Source: Candidatus Poribacteria bacterium
Lineage (GTDB): Bacteria > Poribacteria > WGA-4E > WGA-3G
Length of the DNA: 8,507 nucleotides
Reading direction: 5' to 3'
Assembly (NCBI GenBank): GCA_028818995.1
Contig: JAPPMR010000649.1
Coordinates: 1-8,507 of the forward strand
Every line of letters starts with the position of its first letter. The first letter of the stretch is position 1. Both the position numbers and the translations under genes were made by a program. The notes under the pieces were generated by a model. It made no database searches and was not told the DNA's origin. It worked only from the letters and a program-made list of their open reading frames with translations. Positions 1 to 6,420 of this stretch are shown here, piece after piece.

Positions 1-176
1 GGGATAACGTTGCCTTTAAATGACTTAATGGCTACGATGATATCGGAAACAGGGTTTCCTGATTCATCAACTACCTTGCCTGAAACCTTTGATGCATGGC
101 TCTGTAAAGATATTACAAGTAAAAATGTCAAACTTCCAATAAAAACAACAAATGGGGTAAAGTGGTAACGGTTCAT
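1..176 (-). CDS. Secreted carboxypeptidase-regulatory-like protein, N-terminal part (runs off the window)
   Basis: Reading from the ATG at 176-174 gives an open frame of 58 codons that leaves the window at base 1. The protein begins MNRYHFTPFVVF and has a hydrophobic stretch ending near SLQSHA, which reads as a type I signal peptide with probable cleavage after SHA (about residue 28); there is no lipobox cysteine. The mature part starts KVSGKVVDESGNPVSD, the first strands of a carboxypeptidase-regulatory-like (CarboxypepD_reg) beta-sandwich, and closely matches the start of the same domain in the sigma-lectin protein at 4353-6413. The start is supported by AAGGAGG at 185-191, 8 bases upstream, and by a good promoter further upstream. 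By analogy with its neighbours it probably ends in a C-type-lectin-like domain, but that part is outside the window, so this is inference. The substrate or partner is unknown. Confidence 0.85.
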   Translation of the reverse strand, partial: MNRYHFTPFVVFIGSLTFLLVISLQSHASKVSGKVVDESGNPVSDIIVAIKSFKGNVI

Positions 177-240
177 TGTGAATGCCTCCTTTTCTATGGT
201 TCGGTGGGTATATTGAAGGGAATTTGGATCACACAAAATT

Positions 241-269
241 ATTATACCTTATGTCTAGATTGCTGACAA
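241..269 (-). promoter_or_regulatory. Sigma70-type promoter for the gene starting at 176
   Basis: On the minus strand TTGTCA (264-269) and TATAAT (241-246) are separated by exactly 17 bases, a near-consensus housekeeping promoter. Transcription would start near 234 and give a leader of about 58 bases carrying the AAGGAGG ribosome-binding site. The -35 box lies only 9 bases inside the left target duplication of the miniature element at 289-442, so that insertion separates this promoter from whatever lay upstream. Confidence 0.7.
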
Positions 270-278
270 CATAAAGGA

Positions 279-288
279 GTGTAGAGTC
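279..288. repeat. Target-site duplication, left copy
   Basis: GTGTAGAGTC is repeated exactly at 443-452 and directly abuts the inverted terminal repeats of the element at 289-442. A perfect 10-bp direct repeat that stops exactly at the element ends is the expected scar of a transposition event. Confidence 0.8.
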
Positions 289-442
289 CAGAGGCATTCA
301 ATTCTCCAATAATCGCACAGGCTACATCTGTTTCTTCTTGTAGGAGCGATCTCCGAATCGCGACGAAAACATTGATAGTCGGGAATCGGAGTTCCCTCCT
401 ACAATACAATTAAATGGAAAACTCGACAATTGAATGGCTCTG
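289..442. mobile_element. Miniature inverted-repeat transposable element (MITE), 154 bp, non-coding
   Basis: The left end CAGAGGCATTCAATT (289-303) is the inverted counterpart of the right end AATTGAATGGCTCTG (428-442), with 14 of 15 positions matching and weaker similarity continuing inward. Perfect 10-bp direct repeats flank both ends. There is no open frame of note inside, so it must be moved by a transposase encoded elsewhere. The duplication length and the CAGAG ends are compatible with an ISAs1-like or IS4-like parent, but the family assignment is a guess. The centre (338-404) carries a separate nested hairpin structure. It is inserted between the lectin gene ending at 562 and the promoter at 241-269, so it could also affect transcription between the two genes. 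Confidence 0.78.
338..404. repeat. Nested double-hairpin palindrome inside the MITE
   Basis: An outer stem pairs TTGTAGGAG (338-346) with CTCCTACAA (396-404). Inside, GCGAT (346-350) pairs with ATCGC (357-361) around the loop CTCCGA, and GGGAA (381-385) pairs with TTCCC (392-396) around the loop TCGGAG. The two loops are complementary to each other, and CGAC (361-364) can pair with GTCG (378-381). The long arms differ at four positions, and each difference is matched by its local hairpin partner, so both small hairpins stay fully paired. This resembles REP-type or structured intergenic repeats. Its function is unknown. Confidence 0.75.
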
Positions 443-452
443 GTGTAGAGTC
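443..452. repeat. Target-site duplication, right copy
   Basis: This is the exact second copy of GTGTAGAGTC, beginning directly after the right inverted terminal repeat of the element at 289-442. Confidence 0.8.
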
Positions 453-528
453 AGGGATATTCAGTTTGATTGGTTGTTAGTATCAACTATGGTAAATTAT
501 ATTTAATGATATACCTTAATCGGCACAC

Positions 529-547
529 CTACAAAGTGCACTTGTAG
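529..547. repeat. Short inverted repeat just downstream of the duplicated-module lectin gene
   Basis: CTACAA (529-534) and TTGTAG (542-547) form a perfect 6-bp stem around AGTGCAC, 14 bases past the stop codon at 562-564 in the direction of transcription. No T-run follows on the minus strand, so it is not a convincing intrinsic terminator. It could stabilise a 3' end or be chance. The rest of 453-561 shows nothing I can name. Confidence 0.3.
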
Positions 548-561
548 ACAAAGGCAACATC

Positions 562-2610
562 TTACTTATCTTCAATATTTTGCTTAGGCTGTATAGTAGA
601 AAGTAAACCGTCATTTTCAAGGATTGCTTGTCGTGTCATAATCCAAACAGTACTTTCGGGTCCGGTTGCTTGCCATCCGCCTTTAAAGTTCATGACAACG
701 TAGTCTTTCTCAGCATCTGACAGCGTTTGTTCAGGATAGATTTCATTGGGTTCCCAAGGAATGTAGGTAGCGGGTTCACCACCATCCCATTGCCATTCAC
801 CCTCTTTTTTTAAATCATTGAGTCCAATCCAGAAGAAGCCGCTGCCAAAAATTTCCGTAATCCATTTATGTTCTGCTTCATCGTTTATTGAGACGAGATG
901 TGCACCGTTTTTTGTTGCTTGAAGATGCGCATCGTAGAAATCTTCACACGCAACCAATTTGTATGCGTGACCATTTGCGGGATTAACTACCCACACATCT
1001 GGTATTTGTGGATCATTCGGCGGCGTTGGATCTTGAGCCTCAATAACATGACGGGGTGTGTCAGTAAAAATTAGAGTGCCGTTCAGTTTCAAGATTAGTT
1101 CATTCTGCTGTGCCTTGTTTTCTATTTCAACTGGACCGGCTTCTGCTGTGAGGACAATGTATTTGACGCGGAAGAAGTAGGCACCTGGTTTTTCCACGTA
1201 TACTGAAAAGTACCCGTCGTCATTTGTCCGAATGTTTGCCTTTGAAGAATAGTCGTCAACATTTCTTCTGCGAATCCTTGCGTCTGGGGATTCCTTCCGT
1301 GGTTCCTTCATTTCAATTTTCACGCTTGCATTTTTAAGAGATGATCCATTAGCGTAAACGACTCTGCCGAGTATATGAGTTCGTTGTTTGACTGTAATTT
1401 TTACGTTTTCAACGGCATCTCCAGGTTTAATCCCAAATATGAATCGATCAGAAGAAAGCGGCAGAGTCCCTGTCTTGTTATCAATGATGAGATGTCCAAT
1501 TTTAATAGAAATAATTTCAAATTCAGACTCTAAGGATGACAAATACCGCATTTGGGAGGTAAGTCTTGTCGTATCATGTGGTATGTCTTCAGACAAATTG
1601 TAAAGTCGAAGTGGTCCAGACTCAATATCTGTAAAAGAAAATTCCCCCTTTGTATTCGTTCGCGATATAGATAAAGTACGTGGTTTATTCACAGACTGAG
1701 AAACGCTGAATATCTCTGACACAACCGAACCGTCAATGAATTGAACAGGTTGCGCACCAAACATGAATCCAGAAACAGCGTTGCCTTCTGTATCCACAAC
1801 ATGTCCTGAAAACGTGGATGTTTCCGGTGTAGATGGATCGGTCTCAGGAAGAGAATGGGGAACATCTTTTTGGACTTGTGCCAAAGGTGGCACTTGAACC
1901 TCAATGTCTTCGGTAGGATTTGTGAGCGTTTTGCCACCAAGCATCAACACGAGTTTTTCATGAGGTTGTTTTTCTGGAATCAGAAATTCCTCTGTCTGAG
2001 CCAACATTTTTTCATACATCACTGACACCGTGTAAAAACCTGGATAGTTGACGTAATCAGTGAAGTAACCATTATCGTCAAGTTGAGAAAGAAAATCCTT
2101 TGTGCCTCTACTTTGTCTATTCAAGTGGCGTCCTTCTAACCTTATACGAACTTTTGCGTTTTTTATAGGTGTGCCATCAGGATTAAGGACACGTCCCTTG
2201 ATTTGTATTCGCTTATGTACTATTACCTCTACATCTTTGATATCTGCCTTTTGAGTAGTTCTAAATATGAGACCTCCAAAATCGTATTCCTGTCGAATTG
2301 GATAGAGTATTACACCCGCAATATTGGTTGACCGAATCGTATACGCAGACTTATTTTCAGGTAATAACATTAATTTTACTGGTGAAGTGGTGTTGGGAAC
2401 AGAGAAAGCCCCTACGTCATCAGTAATAGAGGAAGTTATGACATCAGTGTGGTATTCACGAAGTGCAACTGTAACATCGGCAACAGGATTTCCTGCCTCA
2501 TCTATAGTGCGACCAGAAAATGTACCAGCGAAACTCATTGGAGATATAGCAAGTAGGAATACGAGGTTTGTAAGGAAAACAGCAGAAAAGATAGAGTAAG
2601 AACGTTTCAT
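562..2610 (-). CDS. Secreted protein with duplicated carboxypeptidase-regulatory-like modules and a C-terminal C-type-lectin-like domain
   Basis: The ATG at 2608-2610 is preferred over an in-frame TTG at 2614-2616: AAGGAG at 2620-2625 lies 9 bases from the ATG but only 3 from the TTG. This gives 682 residues. Residues 1-28 form a type I signal peptide ending SPMSFA. Two units of the same plan follow, at about 29-228 and 266-510: a first regulatory-like beta-sandwich (FSGRTIDEAGNPVAD; FSGHVVDTEGNAVSG), a spacer, and a second one (GRVLNPDGTPIKNAKV; GRVVYANGSSLKNASV). A proline-rich linker (about 521-537) leads to the lectin-like domain (about 539-665) with VWVVNPANGHAYK, GAHLVSINDEAE, WIGLND, EWQW and an EPN triplet in WEPNE (619-623), the place where calcium and sugar bind in true C-type lectins. 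The classical disulfide cysteines are absent; I see only Cys555. It is probably exported to the periplasm or cell surface. Carbohydrate binding is inferred from the fold and unproven. It sits 297 bases behind the preceding lectin gene, probably with its own promoter. Confidence 0.9.
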   Translation of the reverse strand: MKRSYSIFSAVFLTNLVFLLAISPMSFAGTFSGRTIDEAGNPVADVTVALREYHTDVITSSITDDVGAFSVPNTTSPVKLMLLPENKSAYTIRSTNIAGVILYPIRQEYDFGGLIFRTTQKADIKDVEVIVHKRIQIKGRVLNPDGTPIKNAKVRIRLEGRHLNRQSRGTKDFLSQLDDNGYFTDYVNYPGFYTVSVMYEKMLAQTEEFLIPEKQPHEKLVLMLGGKTLTNPTEDIEVQVPPLAQVQKDVPHSLPETDPSTPETSTFSGHVVDTEGNAVSGFMFGAQPVQFIDGSVVSEIFSVSQSVNKPRTLSISRTNTKGEFSFTDIESGPLRLYNLSEDIPHDTTRLTSQMRYLSSLESEFEIISIKIGHLIIDNKTGTLPLSSDRFIFGIKPGDAVENVKITVKQRTHILGRVVYANGSSLKNASVKIEMKEPRKESPDARIRRRNVDDYSSKANIRTNDDGYFSVYVEKPGAYFFRVKYIVLTAEAGPVEIENKAQQNELILKLNGTLIFTDTPRHVIEAQDPTPPNDPQIPDVWVVNPANGHAYKLVACEDFYDAHLQATKNGAHLVSINDEAEHKWITEIFGSGFFWIGLNDLKKEGEWQWDGGEPATYIPWEPNEIYPEQTLSDAEKDYVVMNFKGGWQATGPESTVWIMTRQAILENDGLLSTIQPKQNIEDK
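1081..2526 (-). repeat. Internal protein-level tandem duplication (two regulatory-like units)
   Basis: Two units, roughly 1927-2526 and 1081-1815, encode the same order of segments: a GxxxDxxGNxV start, a spacer with FGG or FGIKPGDAVENV, a GRVxxxxGxxxKNAxVxI second domain, and a closing turn with DDNGYF or NDDGYF followed by YPGFYTVSV or KPGAYFFRV. The sister genes in the window have only one such unit before the lectin-like domain. Similarity is clear in protein but diffuse in DNA, so the duplication is not recent. Confidence 0.7.
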
Positions 2611-2688
2611 TGTCAACGTCTCCTTTTATGAATATTGTGGTCGTAAAAACATGGGTAGGTACGTTTACAAACTTGGTGTACTGACAAT

Positions 2689-2717
2689 CTATTACATAAA
2701 AGCAATTTATGTGCCAA
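2689..2717 (-). promoter_or_regulatory. Candidate promoter with embedded palindrome upstream of the lectin gene at 2610
   Basis: ACATAAA (2694-2700) and TTTATGT (2706-2712) form a perfect 7-bp inverted repeat with a 5-bp spacer, the size of a typical dimeric repressor operator. On the minus strand TTGGCA (2712-2717) could serve as a -35 box, with TGTAAT (2691-2696, spacing 15) or TAATAG (2689-2694, spacing 17) as a weak -10. The leader would be about 70-80 bases. Neither box pair is near consensus, so both the promoter and the operator readings are tentative. Confidence 0.3.
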
Positions 2718-2748
2718 TCCGAACCGCTAAATACATAGAAATTTTGAC

Positions 2749-2786
2749 CCAAAAGATAAACCCTGCACAAAAACGTGCAAGGTTTA
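2749..2786 (-). terminator. Probable intrinsic terminator or strong RNA hairpin between two lectin genes
   Basis: TAAACCCTGCAC (2757-2768) and GTGCAAGGTTTA (2775-2786) form a 12-position stem around a 6-base loop. The single mismatch (C2763/A2780) becomes a G-U pair only when the minus strand is transcribed. On that strand the stem is followed by TCTTTT, a short U-rich tail. It lies 121 bases past the stop of the gene at 2908-4299 and about 140 bases before the next gene starts, a sensible place to end the sigma-lectin transcript. Confidence 0.5.
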
Positions 2787-2818
2787 CTCATGCTGCACAG
2801 TATGGGGCATTTCGCGCA

Positions 2819-2855
2819 AACCGCCCTTACATTTTTGGATAGTATAAGGACGGTT
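2819..2855 (-). repeat. Second intergenic hairpin with minus-strand-specific pairing
   Basis: AACCGCCCTTA (2819-2829) and TAAGGACGGTT (2845-2855) pair over 11 positions around a 15-base loop. The single mismatch (C2824/A2850) is again a G-U pair only in minus-strand RNA. The T-run of six on the minus strand (2856-2861) precedes the stem rather than following it, so it is not a canonical terminator. It could be a processing or stability element in the RNA downstream of the gene at 2908-4299. Confidence 0.45.
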
Positions 2856-2874
2856 AAAAAACAAGGAAGGTAGA

Positions 2875-2904
2875 CGGAATTATAATCCGCTCTTATAGGA
2901 AGAG
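2875..2904 (-). repeat. Two small adjacent inverted repeats directly after the stop codon at 2908
   Basis: CTCTT (2890-2894) pairs with AAGAG (2900-2904), and CGGA (2875-2878) pairs with TCCG (2886-2889). Stems of 5 and 4 bp are weak and could be chance. They are listed because they extend the series of inverted repeats in this gap. The remaining bases of 2611-2907 show nothing else I can name. Confidence 0.2.
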
Positions 2905-2907
2905 TAT

Positions 2908-4299
2908 TTACTTCCGTTTGGAAGATTGTTTTATCTTCACGTCTGCCTTTTCAATGATTGCCATCTCGGTCATTTTCACAATAACACTTTTAGGGCTAAC
3001 GGCGTACCATTTTCCATCAGCAAAAGTTGTAACCGCGTAATCTCTTTCTTTAACACCCCAAGATTCAGAGAAATAATCGTTGGGGAGCCAATTTTGGTAT
3101 GTGAGAGGTTCACCGTTGTGCCACTGCCATTTCCCCTCTTTTTTGGCATGGCTGAGTCCTATCCAATATAATTCATGCCCGAAGACTGCACCTAACCACC
3201 CCTGCTCCTTCGCATCATTGATTGTAACGAGATGTGCTTTCTCTTTAGCGGCTTGCGCAATCGCATCGTCGCGAGTCTTGCAATGAATTCTTTTATAAGC
3301 GTGCCGATTTGCTGGATTCACGATCCATACCTCGTTAGATGCAGATTTCTGTGTGGGTTCAGGTGTTGATGACTCAGGTTTCTCGATTTCTTTTTTTGTT
3401 TTAGGAGGTAGTGGTTTGGAGGCAATCGGTTCACTGTCAAATATGAACTTTAAACCGTCAAGCCTGTCTCCCGGTTCAAGGCGTATCGGATCATCTGTTG
3501 CCTTAAGTCCTTGGTACTCAACTGAAAACGTATAAGATGCCGCCTCATTTCTTTCTCGTAGATACATGACAAAGTACCCTTCAGCATCTGTCCGAGGCTT
3601 CCCACCTGAACTTCCGCTTCCTTCTTCATGACGAAATTTAACATGCATCTTTAAACGTGCATTTGCAAGAGGTGTCCCATCTTTAAAAAGAACACGTCCC
3701 CGAACTCGCATCCGAAGTTTTACTATCACCTCTACGTTCTTGATATGGGATCCTGGTTCAATTCCAAAACCAATTTCTTCAGAATCTCGATGGGGATAGA
3801 AGGTTATTCCTTGGACACGGAGAGATTGAATTTTCACGTCTGGCTCAAAATCACTTTCCTGCATACCGAAGTTGTTAGAGATAAAGGCATTAATATAGTC
3901 CTCGTTGAGTTCTGCAAAATCCTTTGACAAGGTATATTCAAGCATCCTCCAAAAACCATGGGGCAAATGTTTATCTATGTTATAAGGGAGTGCTCCGAAG
4001 TGAAACGATCCTTGTGGTATCCCGGTTATGGAAAACTGCCCAACTTCATCTGTCTGAGCGCGGTGCAACAGAGAAAAATCATCTGGCAAAAATACGGGCA
4101 ATGCCCAACCACCTTCAATTTCAAGGGGAGCGATAAATATTGGTAATTTGGGAACAGGTTGCCCATCTATATCAATAACACGACCACTAACGGCACCTGT
4201 GGTTTTCTGAGCAATAGTATATGAAGCAAATTCGGTGAAAAGCGTTAAAATTGTTATAAACAATATAATTACCTTGTTTTTGAAATATGTACGTTTCAT
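2908..4299 (-). CDS. Secreted carboxypeptidase-regulatory-like protein with C-terminal C-type-lectin-like domain
   Basis: Two ATG codons lie back to back (4300-4302 and 4297-4299). The second is 7 bases from GGGAG (4307-4311), the first only 4, so I choose 4299, giving 463 residues starting MKRTYFKNK, which resembles the MKRSYS start of the gene at 2610. Residues 1-30 look like a type I signal peptide ending YTIA. A first regulatory-like domain begins about residue 36 (AVSGRVIDIDGQPVPK), and a second spans about 198-275 (GRVLFKDGTPLANARLK, then TDAEGYFVMY). A charged, proline-rich linker (about 293-322) leads to the lectin-like domain (about 324-451) with VWIVNPANRHAYK, AHLVTINDAKEQ, WIGLSH and KWQWHNGEP. 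The calcium-site region reads NWLPND, so the EPN motif is lost. The only cysteine is Cys340. The gene follows the sigma-lectin gene by about 50 bases, so it is probably in the same operon and a candidate target or partner of the sensor. Ligand unknown. Confidence 0.9.
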   Translation of the reverse strand: MKRTYFKNKVIILFITILTLFTEFASYTIAQKTTGAVSGRVIDIDGQPVPKLPIFIAPLEIEGGWALPVFLPDDFSLLHRAQTDEVGQFSITGIPQGSFHFGALPYNIDKHLPHGFWRMLEYTLSKDFAELNEDYINAFISNNFGMQESDFEPDVKIQSLRVQGITFYPHRDSEEIGFGIEPGSHIKNVEVIVKLRMRVRGRVLFKDGTPLANARLKMHVKFRHEEGSGSSGGKPRTDAEGYFVMYLRERNEAASYTFSVEYQGLKATDDPIRLEPGDRLDGLKFIFDSEPIASKPLPPKTKKEIEKPESSTPEPTQKSASNEVWIVNPANRHAYKRIHCKTRDDAIAQAAKEKAHLVTINDAKEQGWLGAVFGHELYWIGLSHAKKEGKWQWHNGEPLTYQNWLPNDYFSESWGVKERDYAVTTFADGKWYAVSPKSVIVKMTEMAIIEKADVKIKQSSKRK

Positions 4300-4352
4300 C
4301 ATTTTTCTCCCTAAGAAATTGCGTCTACAAAACAAATTGGTAAAACAGAAAA

Positions 4353-6413
4353 CTACTTATCAATGTCCCATTCATCCTTTTCAAGAAGTGCTGTTCGAAT
4401 CCAGCGCCATTCTATATTTTCCGGCCCAACATCCTTCCATTTTTGCCAAGTTAGGATGACATAATCTTCATCCCCATTGTTGGTGTCGTCTGGTTCATCT
4501 TTTGCCCAGTTGGTATATTCCACAGGTTCCCCATTTTGCCATTGCCACTTTCCCTCCTCTTCAATATCGTTGAGTCCAATGAAAACGCGAAATGGGTTGA
4601 AAACTTGTGCTATCCACTTTTGCTCCGCTTCATTGTTAATGGCGACAAGATACGCACCCTCTTCTGCGGCTTGGGCGATGGCATCCTCAGGATTATTACA
4701 ATGAATTTTTTTGTAAGCGTGTCCATTTGCCGGATTGACTACCCACACACCTTGTGCGTCAATCCCGCTATAGACTGATGCGTTTGCTTGAAAATTACGC
4801 TGAGCATTCTCTGGAGGAGGCAGTATAATGGGCACATTGAACGTGAGGACAGCATCGTGTTTTCGATATCCAGGTTTTACTACAATTGGTTTCACCATCG
4901 CGTTCTGTTCCTGATATGTCAAAGACATAATGTAAAATGCGGGTCCATTGATATAATTCGGAACATATTGCACGAAATTTCCTTCGACATCTGTCTTTGT
5001 TCCCCACGATACATCCTCTTCTCCCTTTCCTTCCAGACTTAATTGTTTTACCTTAAATTTAATACGTGCGTTGGCTACTGCAGTCCCGTCTAATTGTTGA
5101 ACTTTCCCTTGAACTCGTAGAAAATGTCGCACCGTAACCTCAACATTTTCTATCTTTTCACCCGGTTCATGTGCAAAAACAATCCCGCCCCGGACACCTT
5201 CAGAGGCATAGAAGTACATACCCTCTATTTTAACTTTTACAATTTCAGATCCCGGTTTGTGGAAAGGGAGTACTCCTAATAAGACGGGGCCCTGGTCAAA
5301 AGCATTGATGACGAAATTACCACTTGGATTAATTTCTGCTGGGAATGCCAACGGGTCATCGGGCCAATCACTATCTTCACCTGCGGGCATTGACCACCAA
5401 CCTCCATTACTATGTTCAACAGGCATAATGGCTATTTTAACATCATCAACAGGATTTCCTGATTCATCAACAACGCGACCAGTGACAGAGGAAGATAACT
5501 TCGCATCAGGATGCTGACTTATCCCTTCGCTTTTTTCGGGAGCGTCAACGTTACCAATTTGATTTCGCACATCAGGATCAGACGGAAAATTAGACATTAC
5601 GGCTGCATCAACAATGTTTACTGTCATTTCAGATGTGGTGTCAAGACTGTAGGGTTGCTGAAAGCGTGCCATGTGTTGCGCACCGAGTCCAAACATTAGC
5701 ACCACCAAGACAAGGGTTGAAGTGGCAATTATCCACGGCACAAACGGTTTGCTCCCTGAAGGTGCAGCAGGGTCAATCTGCGTTCCAGTCTCTTTGAGGG
5801 TTCTGATTATGTTCTCAGTTAAGGTTGTTGATGGTTGGAAACTTCCCAAAGTTTCACGTACCATGTGATCCTCCTTTTGTAAACGTTGGCGGGCGCGATA
5901 GAGGCGGCTTTTCACGGTGTTTAACGATACACCTAAAAATTCGCTAATCTCTTTAACTGAACTTCCAGCGAGATAATGGAGTGTTATCACGATCCGTTCA
6001 CTCTCTGGCAATTTTTGGAGGAGGCGTTTAACAAGGTCAATCCGTTTTTCCGATGCACGTTCTTCACGCTGTTTCGCTGTATAATCTGAATAAACGTGTT
6101 CCTCAAGTTCTACTATAGGAACGGTTTCTAACGATTGCATTTCTGGACCTCTTTTTTCAAACCAAGTGTTGCACAAACGATTCGCTATCACATAGAGCCA
6201 CCCTGCAAACAGGTTTGGATTTTTCAACGTGCCGAGTTTTCTATAGGCACGTAGGAAGGTGTCCTGTGTTATCTCTTCGGCGACGTGGAAATCCCCGGTT
6301 TTTCGCCATGCAAGCGCGTGCACCCGTTTTTGGTATTTCTGCACGAGGACAGTAAAAGCGTCCTGATTACCGGATAAGGTCTGTTTAATCAATTCAAAGT
6401 CAGTGCTTTCCAT
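4353..6413 (-). CDS. ECF sigma factor fused to a membrane anchor and an extracytoplasmic C-type-lectin-like sensor
   Basis: This is a 686-residue, three-part protein. Residues 22-90 match sigma region 2 (AEEITQDTFLRAYRKL; LFAGWLYVIANRLC). Residues 127-178 match region 4 with its helix-turn-helix (LPESERIVITLHYLAG, SLNTVKSRLYRAR). A short cytoplasmic linker (178-222) precedes one hydrophobic segment at about 225-246 (VPWIIATSTLVLVVLM, encoded at 5676-5741). Outside the membrane come two regulatory-like domains (about 306-395, TGRVVDESGNPVDD, and 433-505, GKVQQLDGTAVANARI) and a lectin-like domain (about 555-680) with VWVVNPANGHAYKK, FIGLND, KWQWQNGEP and NWAKDEPDD at the calcium-site loop. An ECF sigma factor directs RNA polymerase to a dedicated promoter set and is usually held by a separate anti-sigma factor; none is encoded here, so the extension may do that job (inference). 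The start is set by GGAG at 6421-6424, 7 bases from the ATG. It is probably co-transcribed with the lectin gene ending at 2908. Sigma identity is secure; the sensing role is inferred. Confidence 0.93.
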   Translation of the reverse strand: MESTDFELIKQTLSGNQDAFTVLVQKYQKRVHALAWRKTGDFHVAEEITQDTFLRAYRKLGTLKNPNLFAGWLYVIANRLCNTWFEKRGPEMQSLETVPIVELEEHVYSDYTAKQREERASEKRIDLVKRLLQKLPESERIVITLHYLAGSSVKEISEFLGVSLNTVKSRLYRARQRLQKEDHMVRETLGSFQPSTTLTENIIRTLKETGTQIDPAAPSGSKPFVPWIIATSTLVLVVLMFGLGAQHMARFQQPYSLDTTSEMTVNIVDAAVMSNFPSDPDVRNQIGNVDAPEKSEGISQHPDAKLSSSVTGRVVDESGNPVDDVKIAIMPVEHSNGGWWSMPAGEDSDWPDDPLAFPAEINPSGNFVINAFDQGPVLLGVLPFHKPGSEIVKVKIEGMYFYASEGVRGGIVFAHEPGEKIENVEVTVRHFLRVQGKVQQLDGTAVANARIKFKVKQLSLEGKGEEDVSWGTKTDVEGNFVQYVPNYINGPAFYIMSLTYQEQNAMVKPIVVKPGYRKHDAVLTFNVPIILPPPENAQRNFQANASVYSGIDAQGVWVVNPANGHAYKKIHCNNPEDAIAQAAEEGAYLVAINNEAEQKWIAQVFNPFRVFIGLNDIEEEGKWQWQNGEPVEYTNWAKDEPDDTNNGDEDYVILTWQKWKDVGPENIEWRWIRTALLEKDEWDIDK

Positions 6414-6420
6414 GCATCTT

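Noticed and set aside
2611..2616. TTG start two codons upstream of the chosen ATG at 2610
   Set aside because: The ribosome-binding site is only 3 bases from the TTG but 9 bases from the ATG, the same spacing as in the gene at 8031.
4303..4335. Upstream TTG start that would add 12 residues to the lectin gene at 4299
   Set aside because: It has no ribosome-binding site, overlaps the GGGAG used by the ATG, and would put a basic, non-conserved extension before the signal peptide.
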